DNA from: Tetragonia tetragonoides
Lineage: Eukaryota; Streptophyta; Magnoliopsida; Caryophyllales; Aizoaceae
DNA: 64,000 nt
NCBI GenBank assembly: GCA_038025085.1
Contig: CM076140.1
Location: 23,530,501-23,594,500 of the forward strand
Reading direction: 5' to 3'
Part shown: positions 42,924 through 54,414 of the stretch, piece after piece
Layout of the letters: every line of letters starts with the position of its first letter
How positions within the stretch are numbered: position 1 is the first letter of the stretch
The notes under the pieces: model-generated
The model's database searches: none
The model's input: only the letters and a program-made list of their open reading frames with translations
What the model was told of the DNA's origin: nothing
Made by a program: the position numbers and the translations under genes

Positions 42924-45873
42924 ATGGCTCCTAAACTTAGAGGAGGTAGGAAAAGGAAGGGGCAAGAGATTGTTGTTCATGAGGCCCCGAATGTTTTCAC
43001 TCAGGTTTTTGTTTCCAGTATACCCCATCACCGGGTGGGTGAGAACCGGTTAATCCAGGACGAGTTCACTCGTAGTGATTTCCATCCTACCGATCGTTGG
43101 GAGCCCCGCGATCTTGTTTTCAAGAAGCAGGAGCATTTGGTTACCGTTGGTACCAAATGTCGGGTATGTCATCTTTTTTTTCCTTTGATCTTTTACACTT
43201 AGACAATCATGTGTAGGCAAACATAGAATTTTTAGGTTGAGAACTGTAGTGTAGCTAAATGCGGAAAAACAAATTTGCGTGAAATTGTTTTTCTTGTTAA
43301 TTTGCGAATTCTCGTAGGTTTCTTGTATCATATATATTTTTGCATGTGAAGAATGAATTTGCGTGAAATTCATCTTTAATGGTGGAAAATAAATTTGTAT
43401 GAAATTTATTCTCGTCGCAATTATCATATATTTTTGTGAAAATAAACATGAGTGAAGTTTTTCTTTTTGTTACTGTGGTGGTAGGTGGTTTTTGAGTATA
43501 TTTGTGGAGAAGAAACTTGTGTGAAATTCGTTCTCTTTAAAATTTACTCTTGTCATATTGGTTTAGCTAAAATGCTAAATTTTACGAGTTCTAAAAATTT
43601 AGGACTAAATCGGAGACTGGAAGTTGTTACTAGGATCGCCTAGCTAATTGTCTTGCAATTATTGTGTTATGTAGGACGTAGATGCTACCTTGCGGAGTTA
43701 CGGTATCCTTTCGGGTATCGAGAGAGCCCGTAGGTACGTGACTCCCACGGTTGGCGCTATTGTGGAGCGTTGTGGTTTCGGCCACCTTCTAGCATCCATT
43801 GTTTCTGCTGAGCGCTCCGACCACTTGCTCGTTAGAGGTCTTGCGGAGCGGTACTGGGATACTAATAGTACTTTTCATTTTCCTATGGGTGAGATTATGA
43901 TCACCCCTTTCGAGTTAGGTCTCATTTCAGGGCTCCCTTGCACTAGTATCCCTCTCACTTATGGAGAGGTGAGTAGGGATGACATGGTGGAGATGTTTGG
44001 CCTTTTTGGGGCCAACTGGGATGGTATGAAATATGGGCGGACTGACGTTATGGTCCAGTTCTTGACCAACCCGAGGAAGCTGAAGAAGGTCACGACGGAG
44101 CAGCATGCCCGCCTTTTCTTGGCCTATGTTCTAGCTTGTTTCGTCTTTTCGGATAAAGCTAGTAGGTATCATGTTTGTTATTTCCCGTGCTTGCGGAATT
44201 TAGACAGAGTTGCGGAGTACAATTGGGGTCTTCCCACATACTCTTGTCTTCTTCGGTGCTTGATGCAGTCCAGCCGCCTCAATGGAGAGGAGGGCGCGTC
44301 TCGCGTCTCCTTGGTCGGTTATTGGAAGGTTATGGAGGTAATTTCCTTTTACCCTTATGCTTTGTTTTTTGGCTTTTTACTAATAACTTGTGTCTAATCC
44401 ATGTGCTTTGCATGTCTTAGATTTGGTTTTATGAGCATTTCTCCGACCTTGCCCCTCTTATCGAGGCAGAGGAGTTGTCCTTTCCGGTGATGCAGACCTG
44501 GAAGGGACGGGCGTCTTGCCCATTCACTACGCTGCACGCCCTTAGGGAGGCGATATATCCTTTGACCACCCAGGACGTAAGTGATCATCTTTTGTGCTTT
44601 TATCGTCCTTTTATCCTTTTGTGTGCTCAATCTTAGCTTTTGTAGGTCGACTGGTTCCCCTTGGACGGATTACCTTCCGGGTCTCTCGGATAGATTCTTG
44701 GGTGCTCGGGAGTATGACCAGAGGAGGATCCTTATTGAGGGTCCCTTCGGTTTTGAGTGGTTTTTGGGAAGAGACTGATTAGGCAGACTTTCTCCGACCT
44801 TCCGGCCCCGAGGATTCCTTTGGACCCTCCGGATTCTATGCTTTACGTTCGTCACCTTACCGTGGAGTAGGTAAGGGCGGTTGCTGTGGGGGTGAATGCC
44901 CTTGAGTATTTGCTTCTGGCTGATCCCGAGGTGGATCTTATGGTCGCATATACTGATTTTGTTGAGGCTCGATTGTGCCTCAACTTTTCTACCGACCCGG
45001 TAAGTAATGTACTTTGTTTCCTAATTTCGTTTGGAAATTTAGAAATATGTCTAATATTTTTGAGTCTTTGCAGAGTGCTGCGAGTTTTTCGTCGTCTCAT
45101 GCGACTGCTTCTTCTCCGCGCCCTACTCTCCCTTCTATGTTGATGAGTTATACAGGAGCGGATGGATCACCTCAGGTTCTCTTGATTCCTGAGTTTTGTG
45201 GCCCCCATGAGGAGGTTGAGGGATTGCCTCTACCAGCTTGTTGTAGGGGGCTAAGTGAGGATCCATTGTAATTTGCAATGTTTCCTTTGTATTTATACTG
45301 GCTCTTTTATTGATGTGCACAATTGGATGCTGCTGAGACACGGAAGATCTATAGGGGCATGCATGCCTTTAAGAATTTGATTTCCAGATTCATGTCTCAG
45401 AGTGTATGCACAAGTCGTCAGTCCGACGTTCGAGAGGTATGTTCATTTCAAGTAATAGTGCTTGATTTGAATTTTTTGTAGTTTTTCACCTTGAACTTAT
45501 TTCGCAGCCTGTTCCAGTGGCGAGGCCTCCAGTTATTCGTACTCTGGAGTCGGTATCTACACCGCAGCGTCCTCCTCCTAGGCAAGAGAGTACGGAGGTG
45601 CGTCAAGGGGCAACTCGGGCTAGAGTGGATACGGGGAACCCGCCCCAAGTGCCTTATTTTCCGCAGTGGCCTGCACCGCCTCCCTATATGGGGTATCCGG
45701 GCTATCATATGCCCATGTATCCTCCAGTCCCTCCAAGGGCTTCTTGGAGTCAGGAGAGTACAGGGTATGGCGGCTATCCCGGCATGTCGGAGCCACCGCG
45801 TCATTTACTGGATCTCGCTTACTTGACGGGTTCATTATTTGCTTTTGACCCTAGAGCTTGGGCGATGTCTTAG
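42924..45873 (+). pseudogene. PMD (plant mobile domain) gene of element E, seven exons, antisense to gag-pol
   Basis: Exons by splice signals and the F homologue: 42924-43163, 43675-44337, 44421-44576, 44646-about 45000, 45074-about 45250, about 45327-45438, and about 45508-45873. Exons 1-3 are intact and in phase, with a Lys/Arg-rich start (MAPKLRGGRKRKGQE). The PMD core in exon 2 reads LAERYWDTNSTFHF, GEIMITPFELGLISGLP, then LPTYSCLLRCLMQSSR. Exon 4 has a stop after 15 codons and two frameshifts. The exon 5 donor is changed from GTAAGT to CTAAGT, and the next acceptor lacks AG. The last exon is Pro/Tyr-rich and ends AWAMS. It is homologous to the F gene and decayed. Confidence 0.78.
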
Positions 45874-45959
45874 CCCTGTCCTTCAGGTGCTCCATCATCG
45901 AGTGGACCCGGAAAGTCATCTCAGGCGGGTCCGAGTACTGGCGAAGATGGCCAGTGATA

Positions 45960-46480
45960 TTTGTTGTAGTGCATTTTGAACTTTCGGGCTTATATTAAAC
46001 CTGCTATAAATTATTGCATTTTATTCACGCATAAAAATATATCACGCAAATGCCCATATGTGAACTTAATCAACTAATTTCCGAGTGGAAAATCACAAAC
46101 CACGATATTCGGAAATTTAGGATTCCCGACAATTTAGCACATTTGGGGTACCCCTTCCCCTAAAAATAAAAATAAAGTAAAGAAAAAGCTAATGGAAAAA
46201 AGATAATTAAAAGGGGAAAATAAAAATAAAGAAAATAAAGAATCAGAAAATAAATGGAATAAAAGTGGAACTTGATAATCAAGATAAAAATAAGGAAAGA
46301 AAATAAAAAGGGAATAACATAGAAAAGTTGCAAGAGCCAAAATTAAGGTAAGAAAGATCTAAGGGAAGGCTTCCAAAATCTGTCTAAGTGGGAATTAGGA
46401 AGCTAGAGCCCGGTCAAACGGTGGGGTCGGGTGGGCCGAGGTCTGTTGCGAAATAGCAAACCAAGCGCCTATATAGGATG
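45960..46480 (+). other. Spacer between the two antisense genes of E
   Basis: An A/G-rich non-coding run (46150-46370) with AAAATAAA blocks. F has a similar A/G-rich spacer at 33930-34070. Confidence 0.6.
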
Positions 46481-46495
46481 ATCGCTAGAGCTCCT

Positions 46496-46660
46496 AGCGG
46501 CTATGCTGGAGCTCCAGCGGTTGCCGCGTGGGCAAGCGGCTATGCAGCTTGGGCTAGCGGTTTGGCCGCTTGACCAAGCGGTCATGCTGCTGGCTGGAGC
46601 GGCTTAGCCGTTGGTCCTAGTGGCTAAGCCGTCTGGACTAGCTGAGAGGCCGCCTGGCTC
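46496..46660 (+). promoter_or_regulatory. 21-bp dyad array and TATA box of the E DUF7745-like gene
   Basis: Units start at 46496, 46516, 46535, 46556, 46577, 46598, 46619 and 46640, the last six exactly 21 bp apart. Examples are AGCGGTTTGGCCGCT and AGCGGCTTAGCCGTT. A TATA box (CTCTATATAG, 46717-46726) lies 60 bp downstream and the ATG is at 46814. Confidence 0.87.
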
Positions 46661-46813
46661 CTTTTTCGTCAGTTGTCTGAATTTCCTTAATTTTTCGACG
46701 AGAATCCAACCGTGACCTCTATATAGTTGGGTTTCCTTCTCTTCTTTTCTTACCACTTACTTTGAGCCCTTAGAGAGAGAAAATTCCTTGAGAGAAAATC
46801 TTTAATCTTAACA

Positions 46814-48366
46814 ATGGTGGACTTTGATGATGTCTTTGATGCTTGGTTGGCTTCCATAACTGTAGAGGAGAGGTTAGAGCTTACCCCCTTCCATCTTAAT
46901 GCCTTCTTTCACCTCAAACAAGTTAAGATTTTGTGGGACTTTCTTCATGCTTCCATTGAGTTTTGGGACCCCAAGTTCCATGTTTTCCGTTTTAGTGCTC
47001 ATGAGATGTGTCCGTTGGTGGAGGAGTTCTCCGATATCATTGGCTTTCCAACTGAAAGCCCTCCCGCCATTCCTTACTTGGGGAATGCTTTTGTGGGTGA
47101 TTTTCAAAGATACCTCGGGTTGTCTCCCCGTCAAGCGGGTCAAGTGCTTCATGGTGAGGATGTTGATCTTTCCAAGCTCGTGACTTTCTTCACCTCTAGG
47201 GCCTGGGATGCGATGGATATGAGGTACAAGAAACGTGCCTTTTTATTTTGCCTCCTTCATCGTTACTTGTTCGTTGGTGGTAACGAAGATGCTCTTATTC
47301 CCTCCGAAAAGAAGTTGACCATCAATAGGGCCAAAGCTTGCCTTCTTAGGGTGACCGAGCAAATTCAATGGGATAGCTCTCCTATGCACTTGGTCGTGGG
47401 AGAGACAATCCTTGCTTTAGATAGGCTCAAGAGTAATCCTCAAGAGTCCTTTACCGGGAGCCCTATACTCCTTCAAGTAAGTTTTGTGATAAAGCCTTAA
47501 TCTTTGTGGATATAACTTTATGTGGTGAAATTCTCATCTTGTATTGACTTGAATTTTCCTTTGTTGTTTTTGTGTAGATATGGCTTCAAGAGAGACTTCA
47601 CTTGCTTGAGGCTCCCATTGACACTAGGAAGTTCCTCCCTAAGCACTTTTCGGCGAGGCGCCGAAAGTTCTCCGAATCCTCTCGGGAGGAGTGGATAGCA
47701 TACTTCTACACCGACATCCAACCGGCTTGGTTTGTCCCACGGTGGCGTACCACCAAAATTGTAGGGTGTAGTGAGAATTTGCCCTTTACGAGGATCATCG
47801 GCTTGTACACTTTTACATTCTTCTTACCGAACCTCCTCCTCCGCCAATACGACTTAAGGCAAAGGATCCCGAATGTAAGTTGTGAACCTCCTTGCCAAAG
47901 GCCTTTAACATCCTCTTTGGGTTCTAACTGGGAACGACACTAGAACTGTCGCCAGGTGTGGACTAAGCCGGTATACCCGCATTCAAAAGGGTTATCTATC
48001 TTTTACAAGGAATGGATTCGGAGCAGTGACCACCAAGTCAACCAAAGGCTCCTAGAAGAGGAAAATGAGTTGTTCTGAGCCCGCAAATATGATGAGCCCA
48101 GCGGTGTAAGGATAACTCCCATTGATAGGCCCGCTAAGCCTTCCAACCCCCAAACTAAGGGTAAGGGAAAAGGCAAGGCAAAGGCCCGATCTAAGAAGAG
48201 GAAGAATCCGGCCCACTCGGCCAAGAAAGTAGCTCCAATTAGGCCCAATGATCACGAGGCCTCTTCTAGTTGTGGTAGGGAAAGATGGACTCCCAAAGAA
48301 CGAATGAAACTTGATGAGCCTAGTGAGCCTGCCCAAGAGCCCGAAGTCAAAGACAAGGAGGAGTAG
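46814..48366 (+). pseudogene. DUF7745-like gene of element E, two exons, antisense to gag-pol
   Basis: Exon 1 (46814-47476, 221 codons, MVDFDDVFDAWL) is open and holds the family core IEFWDPKFHVFRF then EMCPLVEEFSDIIGFP, and later SPMHLVVGETILALDRLK. A 101-bp GT-AG intron (47477-47577) is followed by exon 2 (IWLQERLHLLEAP). The frame is lost near 47880-47960. The C-terminal part resumes in another frame as a Lys/Arg-rich tail (TKGKGKGKAKARSKKRK), probably nuclear, and stops at 48366. Exon 1 could still encode a protein. The family assignment comes from pattern memory. Confidence 0.68.
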
Positions 48367-48610
48367 TCCACCTCTAGTTGTCTAGCAAGTCTTGTTTTTT
48401 GTGCTTAGTAGTATAATTCAAATAACGGGTTTGCATGCCCAAGTGGATGTAGTTCAGAATTGCCCCTTTATTTTTATTATTATTTTCGCACCTTTTTTCT
48501 TTTCAGAGCATGTAATAAACTTTAGCCATATTAATGAAAGACTTGCTTATTTGTTTGCATTAATCGAAAGGATTAAAACTCCCTTGGAGATTTATTTTAT
48601 TAAAGTGGCC

Positions 48611-48669
48611 GGGCCCAAGTTATATGGGTTACCTACATATCCATGCGGAATCAGGCCAATGTAGTTCGT
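48611..48669. other. Conserved non-coding block at the convergent gene junction, E copy
   Basis: GGGTTACCTACATATCC followed by GGAATCAGGCCAATGTAGTT, matching F 35965-36024. It sits between the opposing 3' ends of the DUF7745-like gene and integrase. Confidence 0.7.
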
Positions 48670-48791
48670 AAAACCAAATCTTGTTTTTTTTTTTTTTTTG
48701 TTTTTTTCCGGTCGTGGGTCCTATGTGGACGGGTTTGACCGATTTTGACTTGGACTTGGTGCCTTAGTGGGCTCTCTTAAAGATTTAACAT

Positions 48792-50714
48792 TTATGCATA
48801 GAATCGCTTAAGTTGGTCCATATTTGTGAGTTGAGTAAACTCGTTGCCGTCTAAATCCATTAACTTTACCTGATGCAGGAGCAAGTACGTTAAAGGACAA
48901 GCAAGAAGACGACGAATCAAGAACGTCCAAGAACCCAGTTCTTGAAACGTTAATGCTTGATCTTGAGCTGCTCATTGCCAAGAGTATAATGCCACGTGAG
49001 GTAAAGTGTGAGGTAACTATGTTAGAGTGGCAAGAAGATGACTAGAAGCTGAAAAGAAGAAGCCTTGGGCGCCAAGGAAACTGTTCCAGCGGTTTTGAGC
49101 CTTGGGCGCTAGGTAATCAGTTGTTCAGTTCTATTTCGTTTAGTATTCCCTTAATTAGTTAGAATATGTTTAGGAGAGTAATAATCTGATTGTTATTAGT
49201 ATTAGAAGTCCATTAGGTGTTAGGAAAGCTGTTAGTTAGTCCGTTTTACAATTGTAGTCAGTTTTGTAGTTAGTTACCTATTCGGACTAGGATTAGGATT
49301 CCGAATAGCTTTAGATTTCTTTGTCTATAAATAGGGGAGATCTTTTCTATTGTAAACTTGTGCTTTGATGATTAATTATTGAATACGTGAGTATTTACCC
49401 CTCAAATTGAGTGATTCAGGTTGAAACCCTTACGAGTGATTCGTGAGTTGTTCTTGAGTGATTCTTGAACAAGATCCCTTTGTGTGATACTATCAAAGGT
49501 TAATTTCCGTTTTGTTACTTATTTCACATCATTACCGCTCCACCGGATAATATTGTCTTGATGATGTATGGGCCGGCCCAATTAGGCTTGAACTTTCCCC
49601 GAGGGTCAACTACAATTGGTCTTACCTTTTTTAGGACTAAGTCTCCTTCTTTTAGTCCTCTAGCCTTAAATCGTTGATCAAAATGTCTTGCCATCCTTGC
49701 TTGGTAGACAAGACCGTAATGTAGGGTATTTAGTCGTCTTTCATCTAGCAAGACCAATTGGTCATACCGAGCTTGGACCCAATCTACTTCGGGTAATTCA
49801 CTTAAGGAAGGGATTTCTACCTTGATTGGGAGTACCGCCTCCATTTCGTGTACTAAACAATAAGGCGTTGCTCCTGTTGAGGATCGAATAGTAGTTCTAT
49901 ATCCCCATAAGGCGAATTGTAGCTTGTTGGGCCAATCTTCATAGTTTTCTGTCATCTTAGCTATCATTTGCTTTACGTTCTTGTTTGCGGATTCTACGGC
50001 TCCATTCGTTTGTGGCCTATAAGGTGAAGACTGTCGATGTTGAATTTTAAACTTAGTGAAAAGTTAGGCAAGATCCTTTTTGAATTGGGTCCCATGATCA
50101 CTTATGATCTCGTGGGGTACTCCATATCTGGTAATGATATTGTCATGTATGAACTTTGCCACGTGTTTCGACGCTATTCTTGCATACGAGCGAGCTTCAA
50201 CCCATTTGGTGAAATAATCTATTGCGACTAATATGTACTCATGGCCTCCTTTTCCCGTAGGGGAGATTTTTCCAATGATGTCAATGCCCCATGCAGAGAA
50301 AGGCCATGGCGAGGTGAATGTCTGTAGAGGAGTAGGAGGTCTTTGTTGTAAATTGGCGTGGAATTTGCAGCGTGTGCACTTTCTCACGTATTCGATGCAG
50401 TCTTTCTCCATTGTGGTCCAATAGTATCCTTGCCTTAGGATCTTCTTGACCAAGGTCAGTCCATTCATGTGAGGACCACATACGCCGTTATGTATCTCGC
50501 TCATGACTTTGCTTACTTCACGTTCCTTTAGACATAGAAGACTTAGCCCTTGTGGTGTCTTTTTATAAAGTTTGTCTTGCACATGTATGTATTGTGCGGC
50601 TAGTCTTCTTAAAGCTCTTTGTGCCCTAGGTGTCGATTGTGGAGGGTAATCACCTTTGGCTAGCATATTGAGAATGTCGGTAAACCATTCCTCTTCTTCC
50701 CCTCGTTGACGCAT
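48792..50714 (-). pseudogene. Element E integrase, split by solo LTR G
   Basis: The zinc region (HNGVCGPHMNG, CTRCKFHANLQ) and catalytic core (Asp in WGIDIIGK, Asp in ISDHGTQF, Glu in NGAVESANK) are present, followed by the C-terminal domain (FKPNWAGPYIIKTILSGGAV). A frameshift near 50064 separates the second Asp from the Glu. Solo LTR G interrupts just after SGGAV, and the final LTNMDQLKRFYA resumes beyond it, ending at 48792. Confidence 0.85.
48871..49531 (+). mobile_element. Solo LTR G (661 bp) in element E integrase
   Basis: It starts TGATGCAGGAGC and ends CACATCA, with an exact TTACC duplication on both sides (48866-48870, 49532-49536). A TATA box (TCTATAAATAGG, about 49324-49335) gives plus orientation. 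Start, end and several internal blocks (GTTAGGAAAG, GTAGTTAGTT) resemble the LTR of element B, so it is a relative of that family. Nothing of the internal region remains, as expected after LTR-LTR recombination. Confidence 0.92.
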
Positions 50715-51637
50715 TCTTCGAGTGCATTACAAAAGCCGGGCTCAGTGCGCCTTTGAATATGAATGGGCATAATGATTACATCACCTAGAATATTTACCAT
50801 GGAGGCCATTTTTGCTAAGGCATCCGCGAACTGGTTGTCATATCTAGGAATTTATGTAAAACGGACGTGAGTGAAATATTTGGCTATCTTTTCAAGATAT
50901 TCCTGGTAAGGTGCCAGGGATTCGCTTTTCACTCTCCACTTTTTGGAGACTTGATTTATGATGAGAGTTGAGTCTCCATATACCTTTAGGTCCTTAATTT
51001 GTAGTTCTATTGCCGCTTCTAAACCAATGATGCATGCTTCATATTTGGCGTCGTTGTTAGTCACCTCGTGGTCTAATTTGACGGCTATGGGTGTATGTGC
51101 GCCTTCTGGGCTGACTAATAATACTCCTACGCCATAACCTTTTTGGTTTGATGCTCCGTCAAAGTACAACTGCCAAGTGGTTTCTTCGACACTCATTATT
51201 CCTTCGTAAGGAAAGTCATGTGTGACATCTTCACTATTAACTGGGTTTTCAGCGAGATGTTCATAAATGGCGTGTCCTTTGATCTCCTTTTGGTATTCAA
51301 AAGTTAGATCGAATTCTGAAAGCAAGACAGTCCACCTTGCTATTCTTCCACTAATAAGAATGGGTTTTTCGAACAAGTACTTTAGTGGATTCATCGATGA
51401 CTTTATATGGATAGAATGTTGTAGCATGTAGTGTCGAAGCTTCTTCGTTGCAGTGACCAATGCGAGACACGTTTTCTCTAGTGTGGAGTAGCATGGTTCG
51501 TACTCTAAGAACTTCTTGCTAAGGTAGTATATTTCCTTTTCGTCATTCTCCACCTTTTGGGCCAACATAGCACCCATGGCGGTTTCTGTGACTGTTAGGT
51601 ATAGCATAAGTGGTTTTCCCGGAATTGGCGGAACCAA
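50715..51637 (-). pseudogene. Element E dual RNase H region
   Basis: The first part is the conventional RNase H domain (PLMLYLTVTETAMGAMLAQ, then YYLSKKFLEYEPCYSTLEK), degraded in its acidic motif. The second is the archaeal-like RNase H typical of the Tat lineage: LYFDGASNQKGYGVGVLL, NNDAKYEACIIGLEAA, VYGDSTLIINQVSKKW, with Asp-Glu-Asp positions kept. The open frame is 51637-50852. A stop at 50852 and a degraded linker separate it from integrase. Confidence 0.85.
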
Positions 51638-52803
51638 TACGGGTGGATTAGCTAAGCACTCCTTAATTTTGTCGAAAGCTTGTTGGCGTTAATCATCCCA
51701 GGTAGATTTAGTGTCCTTTTTGAGATTTTTTGAAGATAGGCTCGCATGTAATAGTCAACTTGCATATGAATCGACATATATATTGGAGTCGTCCTAAGAA
51801 TCCTCTTTTGTCCTTTTCATTTTTAGGAGAGGGCATGTCTCTTATAGCTTTGATTTTGGTAGGATCAATTTCGATGCCTCTTGTGCTTACGACAAATCCT
51901 AAGAGCTTGCCAGAAGTTACTCCAAATCACACTTTTGAGGATTCAATCTCATGTTGTAATTCCGAAGTCTATCGAAGAATTTCTTAGAGAGGGTATATGC
52001 CCTTCTCTCTCCTTGGATTTGATGATCATATCGTCTACATACACCTCGGCTTCCTTGTGCATCATGTCATGTAGAAGGGAAGTTGCGGTTCTTGGGTATG
52101 TTGCTCTCGCATTCTTCAACCCGAAAGGCATGACGGTATAGCAATACGTTCCCCATTGGGATATGAAGGTGGTTTTCTCCATATCTTTTTCGGCCCTTTG
52201 GATTTGGTTATACCTTGCATAGCCATCCATGAATGATAAGAGGGCATGTCCTGCGGTATTGTCCACTAGTACGTCTATATGTGGCAGGGGGAAGTCGTCC
52301 TTTGGACTTGCCTTGTTTAGATCTCTGAAATCGACGCACATCCTTACTTTGCCATCCTTTTTCGGAACGGGCACTATGTTAGCAACCCATTCTGGATATT
52401 GAGCAACCTTAATAAAACCTGTTGCGAGCTGTTTCTGCACCTCTTCTTTGATTTTCAATGTCCACTCAGGTTTCATTCTCCGAAGTTTTTGCTTTACCGG
52501 TTTTGAATCCGGATTGAGCGGTATTGTATGTTGTTCTATCTCACGACTTATTCCCGGCATATCTTTGTAGGACCAAGCGAAAACGTCTATGTATTCTTTT
52601 AAGAGATTTATAAAACTTTCTCGCTGTTTGGGAGTTAACGATAAGCTAATGCGCACTGGGCGCGACTCTTGATCGCTTGCAAGATTGATTAATTCTGTTT
52701 CTTCCATAATTGAAGTCCTTTGTGCATGCTCTAGTAGTGCTTTAGTTACTTCTTTGGGCAATTCTTGTTCATCTTTTGAATTATTAGCTACTAAGTAATC
52801 CAA
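51638..52803 (-). pseudogene. Element E reverse transcriptase
   Basis: The linker (SIMEETELINLASDQ, ISLSLTPKQRESFINLLKEY) leads to RT fingers (VPVPKKDGKVRMCVDFRDLN) and palm (MPFGLKNARATYPR; catalytic YVDD in VYVDDMIIKSK). The usual Gly-Ala after LKNA is changed to Arg-Ala. The frame shifts at 51949 soon after YVDD, and the thumb/connection is in other frames to 51638. The catalytic aspartates survive, but the gene is broken. Confidence 0.87.
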
Positions 52804-53692
52804 GAAGTAGCAGAATCAGTAATTATTTCATTGATAGAGGAATCTGGAACATCAACTGAGCCATTACTATTGGCTTTAACATCGTTAGACTTGCAAACAG
52901 AATTAAACATAGATTTGGGTGGACCACCCGACTCTACTATATTAGACTCATCTTCAGAATTGGACTCACTCCGGTCGGAGTCAGTGTCGGTGTCAGGCTT
53001 GGACTCTTCGGAGATCGTGATCTTGATCTTCTTTCCATTGGCTCCCGTCCAGCTTATGGTACGTTTCTGCTTTTTGAGTTGACCCTCATTCGGAGTGATC
53101 AACTTGGTTGGGTCCAAGTTTGCATCTTTAATTGCTTTATTGACATTGTGGAGCTCCTCATCTTTTGGATGGCGATGCTCTTGTCTAAATAGTAGACCCA
53201 AAGCGTTGTTGGGTGTATCCTCTACCCAATCAAAGTTTAGCCTCCTTCTCACAGGCAAAGGATTTTCTTCCAGTACGTAGAAATCTTGAAGACTTCGAAT
53301 CCGGGAACTTGGATTCCATAAATAGGGAGAACATAGGGCTCGGGAAAGCCATAATAAGGGAATGGATCTCCAGACTGGACGAACTGCCCGTTTAGTGTGT
53401 GCGGGTATGGTGCCATGGGGATGCCATAGACATTGTTTTCCTTAATGGCCCTTCGCTTTGCCTTTTCTTTGGCGATGTATTCTCGTAATTCCTGCTTGGT
53501 AGGGTTATAGCCCAACCCAAAAGGATTATTTCCGGCTTTGGATGACCAAACTGGAAGTGGTTTGGAGACATCTTTCCCTATAGATGTGCCAGGGAAGTGC
53601 CCCTGATTCCTCAAGATGGCATTAATTCCTAGGTGGGAATATGGTGCGAAAGGAGCTATGTCTTGCTCAAGTAGGGCTACGCCTTCAGTCAT
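52791..53692 (-). pseudogene. Element E G-patch spacer between protease and RT
   Basis: Two overlapping frames (53692-53249 and 53258-52791). The first has a degraded G-patch (NQGHFPGTSIGK), the APYPHTLNGQF and YYGFPEPYV blocks shared with F, and a KR-rich helix. The second is acidic (SDRSESNSEDESN). G-patch segments in this position are known from Tat-lineage polyproteins; the function is unknown. Confidence 0.7.
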
Positions 53693-53713
53693 AAAACCCC
53701 AGAATTCTTCGTC

Positions 53714-54316
53714 TTACGTAGTGTGCTCGACTTTAAGAACTGGCGTGTCTTCAATGTTAGCTATCATGGAATCAGCTCTAACCTCTAGAACTACCCCTCC
53801 GACCATCATTTGGACCTTTTGGTGTAATGTTAAAGCTATCGCGTTTAATCCATGGAGCCATGGGCATCCTAGGAGTAAATTGAATGAAGATGGGATGTCG
53901 ATGACATGGAATTGTATCGTTTTCTCAATTGGCCCACTGTTAAGGTTAACCGAAAATATGCCTAAGACTTTTCGTTTGGAATTGTCGTAGGCCCTCAATC
54001 CTTGTGCGGCATGTGCGAGGTTGTTGACATTTATGCCTAAGAATTGGGCGGTCCTTAGGGGACAAACATTGACAGCGGACCCATTGTCTACTAGAGTCAT
54101 TAGAACCTGTTTCTTCTCACATATGGAAGTTAGGTAGAGTGCCTTGTTGTGGTGAGTTCCTTCGGGTGGAAGGTCTTCACTAGTGAATACAATTGCTTGC
54201 AAAGAATTTCCTTTCTTGAGAAGATTGACTAAGTCATCCGGAGTAGCTTCGGGGGAAACCATAGTTTGGTTAAGTGCTTTTAGTAAAGAATTCCTATGTA
54301 TTTGAGAAGTAGTCAA
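53714..54316 (-). pseudogene. Element E aspartic protease
   Basis: A 200-codon frame with active site LMTLVDNGSAVNVCP (Asp-Asn-Gly-Ser) and the later VIDIPSSFNLLLGCPWLHG block typical of Tat-type proteases. The protease domain itself looks intact. It is separated from Gag by a stretch with stops (54317-54414) and from the G-patch region by a stop at 53714. Confidence 0.82.
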
Positions 54317-54414
54317 AAGTTGCCATATAGAGATATCGGCCTTAGTCTTTTGAAGCTGTTTAAGCAGTGTAGTGCCATCATCCTCGATTGGAGGGTTTTG
54401 GTCCTTGTTCTGGA

